Below are positions 1 to 9,126 of a stretch of 64,000 nt of DNA, piece after piece. Source of the DNA: Pseudenterobacter timonensis (GTDB taxonomy: Bacteria; Pseudomonadota; Gammaproteobacteria; Enterobacterales; Enterobacteriaceae). The notes beneath the pieces were generated by a model that saw nothing but the letters and a program-made list of their open reading frames with translations, did not search any database and was not told where the DNA came from. The translations under genes were made by a program, and so were the position numbers. Position 1 is the first letter of the stretch; each line of letters opens with the position of its first letter. Location of the stretch: the NCBI RefSeq assembly GCF_900021175.1, contig NZ_FCOP01000011.1, positions 372,001 through 436,000 of the forward strand. The letters run 5' to 3'.

Positions 1-857
1 ATAATGCGTTCGCCGTCGCGTGCATAGCTGGCGGTAAACTGGCTGCCGATGATGCTCGCCTGCCGCCAGATCTCGCCGGGCTGAAGCTTGTCGTCCCCGG
101 CGAGGCAGGCGAGCTTGGCGCTGGTGCCGGTGCCGCAGGGCGAGCGATCCCACGCCTTGCCGGGACAGAGAACAAAGCTGCGGCTGTCGGCGCTGTCGTC
201 ATCCGCGAAAAGCTCGATATGGTCGATAATACCGCCATGTTCGCCGCGGATCCCGGCCGCTTCCAGCCCTTCGCGTATCGCCCAGGCGTAGTCGGTCAGG
301 GCGGGGATTTGCGCGGGGGTAATGGCGAAAGGGTGATCGTTAACGAGAAAGAACCAGTTGCCGCCCCAGGCGATATCGCCGGTGACAATACCGTGTACAG
401 TGGCGACGCGGACCTGTTTGCGAAAGCGGTATGCCGGGACATTTTCCACCGAGACGCTGCCGTCATCATGCAGTGTGGCGGTAACATCCCCGACCGGCGT
501 TTCAATCAGGTGTCTGCCGGGTTCAATGCGCCTAAGCCAGGCGAGCGAGGCGATAAGCCCGATGGTGCCGTGACCACACATGTTGAGAAAGCCAGCGTTG
601 TTAAAAAAGATCACCCCTGCCGTGGCGAGCGGTGAGACGGGCTCGCAGAGTAGCGCTCCCACCAGCACGTCGTTACCGCGCGGCTCAAGAATGATCGCTT
701 TACGCCAGTCGTCGTAGTCGCGGGCAAAGCGCTCCCGCCTTTGCGCCATGCTACCGCCGCCCAGATCCGGAAAACCGGAGATAGCCAGCCGGGTCGGCTC
801 TCCCCCGGTATGGGAGTCAATCACTCTCAGCTCAATCTCCTGTTGCGGTGCCGCCAT
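1..857 (-). CDS. 4-hydroxyproline 2-epimerase (proline racemase family), 3' end cut by window edge
   Basis: Reading the minus strand from the ATG at 857 gives 285 residues before the window ends. Two hallmark motifs of the proline racemase/hydroxyproline epimerase family are visible: MCGHGT with Cys94 and PCGTGT with Cys241. Having cysteine at both sites fits the two-base racemase/epimerase mechanism. Family members that dehydrate 3-hydroxyproline lack the second cysteine. The N-terminus ([12 protein letters not shown]) is also typical. The expected reaction is trans-4-L-hydroxyproline to cis-4-D-hydroxyproline in the cytoplasm. The gene diverges from the PAS-AraC regulator and from an operon encoding the expected later pathway enzymes, which supports the substrate. 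The exact substrate is inferred; a proline racemase cannot be excluded. Confidence 0.85.
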   Translation of the reverse strand, partial: MAAPQQEIELRVIDSHTGGEPTRLAISGFPDLGGGSMAQRRERFARDYDDWRKAIILEPRGNDVLVGALLCEPVSPLATAGVIFFNNAGFLNMCGHGTIGLIASLAWLRRIEPGRHLIETPVGDVTATLHDDGSVSVENVPAYRFRKQVRVATVHGIVTGDIAWGGNWFFLVNDHPFAITPAQIPALTDYAWAIREGLEAAGIRGEHGGIIDHIELFADDDSADSRSFVLCPGKAWDRSPCGTGTSAKLACLAGDDKLQPGEIWRQASIIGSQFTASYARDGERI

Positions 858-1165
858 ACGCTCTCCAGAAAGTTAATAAATTGTTGTTAAATGCTGGCGC
901 AACCGCGCCCATCCGGCTTGATCGCTTTCGCTACGTAAAATGACGAAATTAGCACAGTGACCGGTTACAGAGAGAGGCGCTAAATATAACTATTTCATAT
1001 TAATTAACAGGTTAATGGTGTGCTAAACCAAAACTGGCATGTGCGCCAGCCGACGAAACGGTGAAAAATCTAAAGCTGTGGCAGGATCGCAAAACCGGAC
1101 ACTGGCGCTTGATGAGTTAATAAAAAGTTAATAAATATCCCCATCACCTGTCGGGAGGAAACACC
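858..1165. promoter_or_regulatory. Divergent promoter region, epimerase / PAS-AraC gene
   Basis: This gene-free stretch of 308 bp separates the divergent epimerase and regulator genes. Its middle (about 980-1030) is AT-rich and contains ATTAA and TTAAT half sites flanking an 8-bp spacer. A GTGACCGGTTAC sequence at 957-968 is an imperfect 12-bp palindrome of the LacI-operator kind. The likely role is binding of the adjacent AraC-type regulator to control both directions. No promoter could be assigned with certainty. Confidence 0.4.
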
Positions 1166-2002
1166 ATGTCCTGTTTTATTGAAGATGTGCCGGAACTGGA
1201 AGTGGCGGAACTGAGCCAGATTTGTGAAGGGCTGGCGCGCCAGCGTCCGGAAAATATCCAGACCCTGCTTAACGCCATTTCGCTGATTGCACCGCTGCTG
1301 AACGCCATTCCTAACGTTGTTTTCTTTGTGAAAGATTGCCAGGCGCGTTATCTGCTGGTGAATATGACCCTGGCCCGCCGCTGTGGATTTAAGCATGTCG
1401 CCTCCTTGCTGGGCAAAACCTCGGCGGATGTCTTTCCTTCTGCCCTTGGCCAGGGCTATACCGAGCAGGATCTGCGGGTGCTGCGGGACGGCGTAACATT
1501 GCGCGATCAGCTGGAGATGCACCTCTACAATGGCCGCGTGCGCGGCTGGTGCCTGACGCAAAAGCTGGCGCTGCGCGACAGCTATGGACGGGTGATTGGC
1601 ATGGCCGGGATCTCCCACGATCTGCAGGAGGCCCAGGCCAGACATCCCGCCTGGCAGCGGCTGGCGATCGTGGACGATCATATTCGCAACCACTACCACC
1701 GCCCGATCGCCATGGAGGAGCTGACCGAACTGAGCGGGATGTCGGTGGCGCAGATCGAACGCTACTGCAAACGGATCTTTCACCTGACGCCGCGCCAGAT
1801 GATCCACAAGGTGCGGCTGGAAAAAGCGACCGAACTGCTGGCGGGCGAGACTCCGATTACCGATATCGCCCTGCAGTGCGGCTATACCGATCACAGCGCG
1901 TTCAGCCGGCAGTTCAAGGCGATGACCGGTACCACGCCGCGCGATTTTCGCATGGCGCTGCTTTCCACCTCTGCACCACCAGTGGAGCACGAAACGGTTT
2001 AA
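1166..2002 (+). CDS. PAS domain-containing AraC-family transcriptional regulator
   Basis: The protein has 278 residues. A PAS-like sensor domain spans roughly residues 43-155, including VVFFVKDCQARYLLVN and the GRVIGMAGISHDL segment. A C-terminal AraC/XylS double helix-turn-helix spans about 165-265, with the signature ITDIALQCGYTDHSAFSRQF followed by TPRDFR. The start is supported by the purine-rich GGGAGGAAA just upstream. It sits between the divergent epimerase and the catabolic operon at 2150-7348, so it is probably their pathway-specific activator, sensing the amino acid or an intermediate through the PAS domain. That ligand is an inference. AraC proteins more often carry a cupin sensor than a PAS domain. 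Confidence 0.85.
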   Translation: MSCFIEDVPELEVAELSQICEGLARQRPENIQTLLNAISLIAPLLNAIPNVVFFVKDCQARYLLVNMTLARRCGFKHVASLLGKTSADVFPSALGQGYTEQDLRVLRDGVTLRDQLEMHLYNGRVRGWCLTQKLALRDSYGRVIGMAGISHDLQEAQARHPAWQRLAIVDDHIRNHYHRPIAMEELTELSGMSVAQIERYCKRIFHLTPRQMIHKVRLEKATELLAGETPITDIALQCGYTDHSAFSRQFKAMTGTTPRDFRMALLSTSAPPVEHETV

Positions 2003-2149
2003 GCGGAGGTAAGGCCACCGGGCACTATGCTAATTTCGTCATCGCAGGGGAGGAAAACGACCAAGCCGCCATCCTTCTGACGCGTCAATCTGTCAGTGAA
2101 TATTCACCATTCATTCACTTTGATTTAACAAATTGACGACAAGGAACCG

Positions 2150-3073
2150 ATGATGAGTACGAAAGCAATTCACTGGAGCGGCGTATTTCCGGCAGTCAGC
2201 ACCCAGTTCCGCAGCGACTATTCGCTGGATCTGGATGCCACCCACGCGGTGATGAAAAATCTGGTCAGGGATGGTGTTTCAGGATTAGTCGTCTGCGGCA
2301 GCGTGGGTGAAAACACCTCGCTGACCACCGACGAGAAGCTACAAATTATTGAAGTAGCGAAGGATGCCGCAGGGGGCCAGATCCCGGTTATCGCGGGCGT
2401 AGCGGAGTTTACCACCGCGTTTGCACAAAAGATGGCGAAAGAGGCCGAGCGGGTCGGCGTGGATGGCATTATGGTGATGCCCGCGCTGGTCTACTCCTCT
2501 AAACCGCACGAAACCGCCGCCCACTTCCGCAGCGTGGCGACCGCTACCGACCTGCCGATCATGGTCTACAACAACCCCCCTATCTATAAAAACGACGTCA
2601 CGCCGGACATTCTGGCGACGCTGGCCGACTGCGACAACATCGTCTGTTTTAAAGACTCCTCCGGGGATACGCGAAGGTTTATCGACCTGCGCAACGCCGT
2701 GGGCGATCGCTTCGTGCTGTTTGCCGGGCTGGATGACGTGGTGGTGGAAAGCATCGCCGTCGGGGCGGAAGGGTGGATCTCCGGCATGTCCAACGCCTTC
2801 CCGCGTGAAGGGGAGACGCTGTTCCGTCTGGCGAAGCAACAGCGTTACGAAGAGGCGATGGCGCTCTATCGCTGGTTTATGCCGCTGCTGCATCTCGATG
2901 CGCGCCCGGATCTGGTGCAGTGCATCAAGCTGTGCGAGGAGCTGCTGGGTCGCGGCAGCGCGGTGACCCGTCCGCCGCGTCTGGCGCTGGAAGGCGAAAC
3001 GCGGGCGCAGGTGGTGGCCGTGGTTGAGCAGGCGCTGGCGACACGTCCGCAGCTGCCCGACGTCGGGCTGTGA
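2150..3073 (+). CDS. DapA-family lyase, probable 1-pyrroline-4-hydroxy-2-carboxylate deaminase
   Basis: This 307-residue protein belongs to the dihydrodipicolinate synthase/N-acetylneuraminate lyase family. Visible features are the GSVGENT motif near residues 50-56, the catalytic tyrosine in IMVYNNP (Tyr140) and the Schiff-base lysine in CFKDSSGD (Lys168). In hydroxyproline pathways a member of this family deaminates 1-pyrroline-4-hydroxy-2-carboxylate to 2-oxoglutarate semialdehyde, and the next gene encodes an aldehyde dehydrogenase that would use that product. Two adjacent ATG codons (2150 and 2153) follow an AAGGAA ribosome site, so the start is uncertain by one codon. It is unlikely to be biosynthetic DapA, given the context. 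Another 2-keto-3-deoxy acid lyase role remains possible. Confidence 0.8.
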   Translation: MMSTKAIHWSGVFPAVSTQFRSDYSLDLDATHAVMKNLVRDGVSGLVVCGSVGENTSLTTDEKLQIIEVAKDAAGGQIPVIAGVAEFTTAFAQKMAKEAERVGVDGIMVMPALVYSSKPHETAAHFRSVATATDLPIMVYNNPPIYKNDVTPDILATLADCDNIVCFKDSSGDTRRFIDLRNAVGDRFVLFAGLDDVVVESIAVGAEGWISGMSNAFPREGETLFRLAKQQRYEEAMALYRWFMPLLHLDARPDLVQCIKLCEELLGRGSAVTRPPRLALEGETRAQVVAVVEQALATRPQLPDVGL

Positions 3074-3086
3074 TCGCAGGAGGGTG

Positions 3087-4691
3087 ATGATGACAGAATA
3101 CGACAGCAATCCGGGACAGCAGTTTATCGCCGGGCAGCGGATCGGCAGTAGCGAGAAATCGCTGATTAGCCTGCGGGCGGAAGATGGCGAAGCCACCGGC
3201 TATCGCTTTATGTCCGCCACGCCTGAAGAGGTAAACCAGGCCGCGCTGGCGGCGCAGCAGGCCTTTGCCGACTACAGCCAGACCGCGCCCGACGTACGGG
3301 CGCGCTTTCTGGAGACTATCGCCGATGAGCTGGATGCGCTCGGCGAATCGTTCCTGAACCTTGCCAGCCAGGAGACGGCGCTGCCGCTGGCGCGTTTACA
3401 GGGCGAGCGGGCGCGCACCAGCGGGCAGCTGCGGATGTTCGCTGGGCTGGTGCGCCGGGGCGATATTTTTGGCGTGCGCATTGATACGGCGATGCCGGAA
3501 CGCCAGCCATTGCCGCGGCCCGATTTGCGCCAGTATCTCACCGCCCTCGGCCCGGTGGCGGTCTTTGGCGCCAGTAATTTCCCGCTGGCTTTCTCCACCG
3601 CAGGGGGTGATACCGCGGCAGCGCTGGCCGCAGGGTGCCCTGTGGTGGTGAAAGCGCATCCGGGACATATGGCGACGGCGGAACAGACCGCTCAGGCGGT
3701 GGTGCGGGCAGTTGAAAAATGCGCCATGCCGCCGGGCGTATTTAACATGATATTTGGCAATGAGATTGGCGCCGAACTGGTGAAGCATCCTGCGATTCAG
3801 GCGGTGGGTTTTACCGGATCCCTGCAGGGCGGCAGAGCGCTCTGTCAGCTGGCGCAGCAGCGGCCACAGCCCATTCCGGTCTTTGCCGAAATGTCGGCCA
3901 TCAATCCGCTGGTGATTTTGCCCCAGGCGCTTCGCCAGCAGCCTGAGTCGCTGGCGCAGGCGCTAACCGCCTCGTTTACGCTGGGCAGCGGGCAGTTTTG
4001 TACCAAGCCGGGTCTGATTCTGGCGCTGCGCGGCGAAGGCTTTTCGCGTTTTATTGCGGCGCTGAGCGACGCGGTAAACCAGGCGGCGGAGCAGGTGATG
4101 CTCAACGCACCGACGCTGGCCCATTTTCAGCAGGGAGTGCGCGCGCTGGAGACGCACGGACAGATCGCGCTGCTCGCCGGCAATCATCAGGTTTCGCCGG
4201 GACGGGTGCGGGCACGTCTCTACCAGGCGCCTGCGACGCTGCTGCTTGAAAAAGCGCCGCTGCTTCAGCAGGAGGTGTTCGGTCCGCTGGCGATAGTCGT
4301 GGAGGTGGCCGACGAAGCGGAATTACGGGCGGTAATGAACGCGCTGGGAGGGCAGCTCACGGTGACGGTGCAGGCCGATGGCGATGACCTGCCGCTGGCG
4401 CAGCGTCTCCTCCCTGTTCTGGCGGACAAAGCCGGGCGCGTGCTGTTTAACGGCTATCCCACCGGCGTGGAGGTGTGCGACGCGATGGTACACGGTGGGC
4501 CGTGGCCCGCCACCAGCGATGCGCGCGGTACCTCGGTCGGGACGAAAGCGATTGAGCGTTTTCAACGCCCGGTCTGTTTACAAAACCTCCCTGCCGCGCT
4601 GCTACCGCCTGCCGTGCAGGATGCCAACCCCTTAAACCTGCTGCGCCTTGTTAACGGCCAGTGGACCCGGGATGCGATCTCCTCCCGCTGA
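3087..4691 (+). CDS. Aldehyde dehydrogenase, probable 2-oxoglutarate semialdehyde dehydrogenase
   Basis: The protein has 534 residues and belongs to the NAD(P)+ aldehyde dehydrogenase superfamily. The coenzyme-site sequence VFGASNFPLAFSTAGGDTA, the general-base context FAEMSAINP and the catalytic Cys305 in GQFCTKPG are all present. A start further upstream would run into the preceding gene. AGGAGG at 3078-3083 places initiation at the paired ATG codons 3087/3090, 13 bp after the preceding stop. Substrate assignment rests on context: directly after the DapA-type deaminase it would oxidise 2,5-dioxopentanoate to 2-oxoglutarate, feeding the TCA cycle. Similar enzymes act in glucarate and pentose catabolism, but no such genes are nearby. 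Confidence 0.85.
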   Translation: MMTEYDSNPGQQFIAGQRIGSSEKSLISLRAEDGEATGYRFMSATPEEVNQAALAAQQAFADYSQTAPDVRARFLETIADELDALGESFLNLASQETALPLARLQGERARTSGQLRMFAGLVRRGDIFGVRIDTAMPERQPLPRPDLRQYLTALGPVAVFGASNFPLAFSTAGGDTAAALAAGCPVVVKAHPGHMATAEQTAQAVVRAVEKCAMPPGVFNMIFGNEIGAELVKHPAIQAVGFTGSLQGGRALCQLAQQRPQPIPVFAEMSAINPLVILPQALRQQPESLAQALTASFTLGSGQFCTKPGLILALRGEGFSRFIAALSDAVNQAAEQVMLNAPTLAHFQQGVRALETHGQIALLAGNHQVSPGRVRARLYQAPATLLLEKAPLLQQEVFGPLAIVVEVADEAELRAVMNALGGQLTVTVQADGDDLPLAQRLLPVLADKAGRVLFNGYPTGVEVCDAMVHGGPWPATSDARGTSVGTKAIERFQRPVCLQNLPAALLPPAVQDANPLNLLRLVNGQWTRDAISSR

Positions 4692-4709
4692 TGACTGAAG
4701 GGTAACACT

Positions 4710-6311
4710 ATGACGATTCACTCTACGCATCACACACAGACCCGCGTTGTGGAGTCGGGAAAATTTAAAAAGCAGCTCACCCTGACAGACCTGACCTTTA
4801 TCGGTCTGGGAGCCATTTTTGGCTCCGGCTGGCTGTTTGCCGCCAGCCATGTTGCCTCTATCGCCGGACCCGCCGGGATCGCCTCCTGGGTCATCGGCGG
4901 TATTGCCGTTCTGCTGCTCGGGATTGTCTATTGCGAACTGGGGGCGGCTCTGCCGCGGGCCGGGGGCATTATTCGCTATCCGGTCTTCTCCCACGGCGAG
5001 CTGATGGGCTATCTGCTGGGCTTTATCACCCTGATTGCCTTTTCGAGCCTGATCTCCATTGAGATTGTCGCCGCCCGCCAGTACGCGGCCGCCTGGTTTC
5101 CGATGCTGACGCAGCCCGGCTCCAGCGCCCCGACGCTGCTCGGCTGGGTGGTGCAGTTTTTGCTGCTCTGCTTCTTCTTCGGACTGAACTACTACAGCGT
5201 TAAAACCTTCGCCCGCTCAAATAACATCATCAGTATTCTGAAGTTTCTGGTGCCGCTGGCGGTGGTGATTACCCTGTTCGCCTTCTTCAGGCCAGAAAAC
5301 CTGCACGTGCAGGGGATAGCGCCGTTTGGTATGTCCGGCGTGGAGGCGGCGATCAGCGCGGGCGGGATTATTTTCGCCTATCTCGGGCTGACGCCGATCA
5401 TCTCCGTGGCGAGTGAGGTACAAAATCCGCAGCGTACCATCCCCGTCGCGCTGATCCTGTCGGTCGTCCTCTCCACCATTATTTATGTACTGCTGCAGCT
5501 GGCGTTTCTCGGCAGTATTCCCACCAGCATGCTGGACGGCGGCTGGGCGGAGATCAGCAAGCAGTTCTCCCTGCCGTATCGCGATATCGCCATTACCCTG
5601 GGTATGGGCTGGCTGGCGTTTATGGTCATCTGCGATGCGATCGTCTCCCCCAGCGGCACCGGCAATATCTATATGAACGCCACGCCGCGCGTGATTTACG
5701 GCTGGGCCAAAGCGGGCACCTTTTTTAAATCTTTTACCCATATTGATAAGCAGTCGGGGATCCCCCGTCCGGCGCTGTGGCTGACCTTTGGCCTCTCTGT
5801 CTTCTGGACGCTGCCGTTTCCCTCCTGGGAGCAACTGATTAGCGTGGTCTCTGCCGCGCTGGTGCTGAGCTACGCCATTGCCCCCGTCACGGCGGCGGGG
5901 TTGCGCCGCAACGCGCCGGATTTGCCGCGTCCTTTCCGGGTGCGCGGCTTTGCGGTGATCGGGCCGGTGTCGTTTGTGATCTCCGCGCTGATCGTCTTCT
6001 GGTCAGGCTGGGGTACGCTGTCGTGGCTGCTGGGGCTGCAAATCGTCATGTTTGTGGTCTACATCCTCTGTAAATCAAAAGTGCCGGTCCATACTGTCAG
6101 CCTGGCGCAGCAGGTGAAATCCTCCCTGTGGCTTATCGCCTTCTACGCCCTGATTATGCTCTTTTCCTGGCTCGGCAGCTTTGGCGGCAGCGGCGTGATT
6201 GGCCACCCGTGGGATACGGTGGTGGTGGCGGTGATGTCGCTGGGCATTTACTACTGGGGCGAGCGCACCTGTCTGCCGCAGCCTAACTTTACCGGTGATG
6301 AAGAAGAGTAG
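4710..6311 (+). CDS. APC-superfamily amino acid permease
   Basis: This is a 533-residue integral membrane protein with about twelve hydrophobic segments. The N-terminal helix carries the GLGAIFGSGWLFA motif typical of the amino acid-polyamine-organocation superfamily, where the glycine-rich unwound helix binds the amino acid backbone. The gene starts 18 bp after the aldehyde dehydrogenase stop and is followed 11 bp later by the reductase gene, so it is clearly in the same operon. The likely role is uptake of the substrate of the pathway (hydroxyproline or a related cyclic amino acid) across the inner membrane. Specificity is inferred only from the neighbours. Confidence 0.85.
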   Translation: MTIHSTHHTQTRVVESGKFKKQLTLTDLTFIGLGAIFGSGWLFAASHVASIAGPAGIASWVIGGIAVLLLGIVYCELGAALPRAGGIIRYPVFSHGELMGYLLGFITLIAFSSLISIEIVAARQYAAAWFPMLTQPGSSAPTLLGWVVQFLLLCFFFGLNYYSVKTFARSNNIISILKFLVPLAVVITLFAFFRPENLHVQGIAPFGMSGVEAAISAGGIIFAYLGLTPIISVASEVQNPQRTIPVALILSVVLSTIIYVLLQLAFLGSIPTSMLDGGWAEISKQFSLPYRDIAITLGMGWLAFMVICDAIVSPSGTGNIYMNATPRVIYGWAKAGTFFKSFTHIDKQSGIPRPALWLTFGLSVFWTLPFPSWEQLISVVSAALVLSYAIAPVTAAGLRRNAPDLPRPFRVRGFAVIGPVSFVISALIVFWSGWGTLSWLLGLQIVMFVVYILCKSKVPVHTVSLAQQVKSSLWLIAFYALIMLFSWLGSFGGSGVIGHPWDTVVVAVMSLGIYYWGERTCLPQPNFTGDEEE

Positions 6312-6322
6312 AGGAGCCATAA

Positions 6323-7348
6323 ATGGAGAAGGTTACGCTCACGTTAGCAGAGGCTTACGCGCTGGCCCGTCAGGTGCTGCGTGAAAATGGATTCAGTGAG
6401 GCGCACGCCTGCGTACTGGCGCGTAACGTCACCGACGGCGAGCGTGACGGCTGCCCTTCCCATGGGCTGTGGCGGCTGCTCGGTATCGTCAATACACTGC
6501 GCAAAGGGAAGGTCTCACCGGATGCGGAACCGACGATAACGGACCACGCGCCCGCCATTGTGAAGGCGGATGCGGGCGGCGGATTTTCGCTGCTGGCGTT
6601 TGAGCGGGCGTTGCCGCTGCTTATTGAAAAGGCGCGTCACAACGGCATCGCGGCGCTGGCGATTAACCGCTGCGTCCATTTTTCGGCGCTGTTCGCCGAT
6701 GTGGAACCCCTTACGCAAGCCGGGCTGGTGGGGCTGACGACCACCCCCAGCCATGCATGGGTCGCCCCGGCGGGCGGCAGCGCGCCGCTGTTTGGCACCA
6801 ACCCCATCGCCTTCGGCTGGCCGCGCGGCGACAAATCGCCGTTTATCTTTGATATGGCGACCAGCGCGGCAGCCCGGGGCGAAATCCAGCTTCATCAGCG
6901 GGCTGGCAAGGCGCTGCCGGAAGGGTGGGGAATCGACAGCGAAGGCAATCCGACTACTGACGCCCAGGCGGTGCTGAATGGCGCCATGCTGACCTTTGGC
7001 GGGTATAAGGGATCGGCGCTGGCGGCGATGGTGGAGCTGCTCGCCGGTCCCCTGATCGGCGACATGACCAGCATGGAGTCCCTGGCCTGGGATGACGGGG
7101 CGGGCGGCCTTCCCTACGGCGGCGAGCTGGTGCTGGCCCTCGATCCGACCCGGTTTCTGGGCACCGATGCTGCCGCGCATCTGGCGCGGGCAGAGACGCT
7201 CTTCACTGCCATGCAGCGTCAGGGGGCAAGGCTACCGGGCGAGCGTCGCTATCAGGCGCGTCAGCATGCTGGCGAGTATGGCATAACGATTACGCGATCG
7301 CTTTATGAGGAGATCGCAGCGCTGGACTGTAAAGTTCCCGGCGCGTAA
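6323..7348 (+). CDS. Ldh2/malate dehydrogenase-type oxidoreductase, probable 1-pyrroline/1-piperideine-2-carboxylate reductase
   Basis: This 341-residue protein of the malate/L-lactate dehydrogenase (Ldh2) family lacks a Rossmann fold. The SHGLWR motif (Ser46-His47), the CVHFSAL segment, LFGTNPIAF, DMATSA and FGGYKGSAL are characteristic. They resemble the Pseudomonas DpkA reductase as I recall it, which reduces cyclic imino acids to L-proline or L-pipecolate with NADPH. It is the last gene of the operon. A reductase of this kind would recycle pyrroline-2-carboxylate made from proline or 3-hydroxyproline, so the locus may handle more than 4-hydroxyproline. A malate or ureidoglycolate dehydrogenase role is less likely given these motifs. 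Confidence 0.75.
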   Translation: MEKVTLTLAEAYALARQVLRENGFSEAHACVLARNVTDGERDGCPSHGLWRLLGIVNTLRKGKVSPDAEPTITDHAPAIVKADAGGGFSLLAFERALPLLIEKARHNGIAALAINRCVHFSALFADVEPLTQAGLVGLTTTPSHAWVAPAGGSAPLFGTNPIAFGWPRGDKSPFIFDMATSAAARGEIQLHQRAGKALPEGWGIDSEGNPTTDAQAVLNGAMLTFGGYKGSALAAMVELLAGPLIGDMTSMESLAWDDGAGGLPYGGELVLALDPTRFLGTDAAAHLARAETLFTAMQRQGARLPGERRYQARQHAGEYGITITRSLYEEIAALDCKVPGA

Positions 7349-7359
7349 CGGAATTGCCA

Positions 7360-7386
7360 TAAAGTTTTCCTTTTCCAGGCCGAAAA
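7360..7386 (+). promoter_or_regulatory. Sigma-28 (FliA) flagellar-class promoter of tsr
   Basis: TAAAGTTT at 7360-7367 is followed after exactly 11 bp by GCCGAAAA at 7379-7386. The sigma-28 consensus is TAAAGTTT, 11 bp, GCCGATAA, so only one position differs. It lies 31 bp before the tsr start codon, as expected for a chemotaxis class-3 gene. Confidence 0.88.
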
Positions 7387-7417
7387 TTCTGTTATCTGTC
7401 TGATGGAAAGAGAAAAC

Positions 7418-9079
7418 ATGTTAAATCGTATTAAAATCGTGACCAGTCTTATGCTGGTCCTGGCAATTTTTGGCCTTTTACAGCTCACATCCGGTGGTCT
7501 TTTCTTTAATGCCCTCAAGCATGACAAGGAGAATTTCACCGTCCTGCAAACCATTCGCCAGCAGCAGTCCACGCTGAACGGCAGCTGGGTGGCGCTGCTG
7601 CAAACCCGTAACACCCTCAACCGCGCCGGTATTCGCTACATGATGGATCAGAACAATATCGGCAGCGGCGCGACCGTGGCCGAACTGATGCAGATTGCCT
7701 CGGCGTCCCTGAAGCAGGCGGAGAAAAACTGGGCCGACTACGAGGCGCAGCCGCGCGATCCGCGCCAGAGCGACGCGGCGGCGATGGAGATCAAGCGTAA
7801 CTATGATATCTATCACGGCGCGCTGGCAGAGCTGATTCAGCTGCTGGGCGCGGGCAAGATCAACGAGTTTTTCGATCAGCCGACCCAGAGCTATCAGGAT
7901 GGTTTCGAGAAGCAATACGTCAACTATCTGCAGCAGAACGATCGTCTCTACCAGACTGCGGTTGAGGACAGCAATAGCTCCTATTCTCAGGCGATCTGGA
8001 TCCTGGTGAGCGTGCTGGCGCTGGTGCTGCTGGTGATTGTCGGCGTCTGGCTGGGCATCCGTCAGGCGCTTATCTCTCCGCTTAACCGCCTCATCGACAG
8101 CATTCGCCATATCGCCAGCGGCGATCTGGTGAAGCGCATTGATGTGGAAGGGGCTAACGAGATGGGGCAGCTTGCCGAGACGCTGCGCCATATGCAGACC
8201 GAGCTGGTGCGTACCGTTGGCGACGTGCGTAACGGGGCGAACGCTATCTACAGCGGGGCGAGCGAAATCTCGATGGGCAATAACGATCTCTCCTCCCGCA
8301 CCGAGCAGCAGGCGGCCTCCCTGGAAGAGACGGCGGCCAGCATGGAGCAGCTGACCGCTACCGTGAAGCAGAACGCCGAGAACGCCCGTCAGGCGAGCAA
8401 CCTGGCGCTCAGCGCTTCTGAAACGGCGCAGAAGGGCGGCAAAGTGGTGGATAACGTCGTCCAGACGATGCGTGATATTGCCGGCAGTTCGCAGAAGATT
8501 GCCGATATTATCAGCGTAATCGACGGCATCGCCTTCCAGACCAATATTCTGGCGCTGAACGCCGCGGTCGAAGCGGCTCGCGCGGGAGAGCAGGGACGCG
8601 GTTTTGCGGTGGTGGCCGGAGAGGTTCGTAACCTGGCGCAGCGCAGCGCCCAGGCGGCACGGGAGATCAAGAGTTTGATCGAGGACTCCGTGGGCCGCGT
8701 GGAACTGGGCTCGACGCTGGTGGAGAGCGCCGGTGAAACCATGGGTGAGATTGTTAACGCCGTTACCCGCGTGACCGACATTATGGGCGAAATCGCCTCT
8801 GCCTCTGACGAGCAGAGCCGCGGTATTGACCAGGTGGGGCTGGCGGTGGCCGAGATGGATCGCGTTACGCAGCAGAACGCCTCTTTGGTGGAAGAGTCCG
8901 CCGCCGCCGCCGCCGCGCTGGAGGAGCAGGCAAGCCGCCTCACCCAGGCCGTAGCGGTGTTCCGCATTCAGCAGGAGCAGAGCCAGGCGCGCGGCGCGAA
9001 GCCGACGCCAACGCCAGCCCCGGTGATGACGCGTAAAGCGGTGACCGCCGACGCGGGCGATAACTGGGAAACCTTCTAA
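7418..9079 (+). CDS. tsr: Methyl-accepting chemotaxis protein I (serine receptor)
   Basis: Starting at the ATG that gives MLNRIKIV, the protein has 553 residues and aligns over its whole length with E. coli Tsr. It has transmembrane helix 1 at about residues 7-29, a periplasmic four-helix ligand domain with serine-contacting Arg64 and Asn68, transmembrane helix 2 near 190-212, a HAMP domain, and the cytoplasmic signalling bundle. The hairpin tip includes [20 protein letters not shown]. The C-terminal NWETF pentapeptide docks the CheR methyltransferase and CheB. An in-frame ATG at 7403 exists, but family length favours 7418. It is transcribed from the sigma-28 promoter just upstream. Confidence 0.96.
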   Translation: MLNRIKIVTSLMLVLAIFGLLQLTSGGLFFNALKHDKENFTVLQTIRQQQSTLNGSWVALLQTRNTLNRAGIRYMMDQNNIGSGATVAELMQIASASLKQAEKNWADYEAQPRDPRQSDAAAMEIKRNYDIYHGALAELIQLLGAGKINEFFDQPTQSYQDGFEKQYVNYLQQNDRLYQTAVEDSNSSYSQAIWILVSVLALVLLVIVGVWLGIRQALISPLNRLIDSIRHIASGDLVKRIDVEGANEMGQLAETLRHMQTELVRTVGDVRNGANAIYSGASEISMGNNDLSSRTEQQAASLEETAASMEQLTATVKQNAENARQASNLALSASETAQKGGKVVDNVVQTMRDIAGSSQKIADIISVIDGIAFQTNILALNAAVEAARAGEQGRGFAVVAGEVRNLAQRSAQAAREIKSLIEDSVGRVELGSTLVESAGETMGEIVNAVTRVTDIMGEIASASDEQSRGIDQVGLAVAEMDRVTQQNASLVEESAAAAAALEEQASRLTQAVAVFRIQQEQSQARGAKPTPTPAPVMTRKAVTADAGDNWETF

Positions 9080-9085
9080 AAAAAA

Positions 9086-9107
9086 GCGCCCCGTTCAGGC
9101 GGGGCGC
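9086..9107 (-). terminator. Rho-independent terminator between tsr and opgB
   Basis: An 8-bp perfect stem (GCGCCCCG / CGGGGCGC) with a 6-nt loop is flanked by eight A residues on its left. On the minus strand this gives a GC hairpin followed by a U-tract, so it is best suited to end the opgB transcript. It may also stop tsr transcription less efficiently. Confidence 0.85.
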
Positions 9108-9126
9108 GTGCTGTTAGCCTTTCGAA

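Noticed and set aside
3024..3086. Upstream extension of the aldehyde dehydrogenase
   Set aside because: It overlaps the preceding DapA-family gene and lacks homology; AGGAGG points to 3087/3090.
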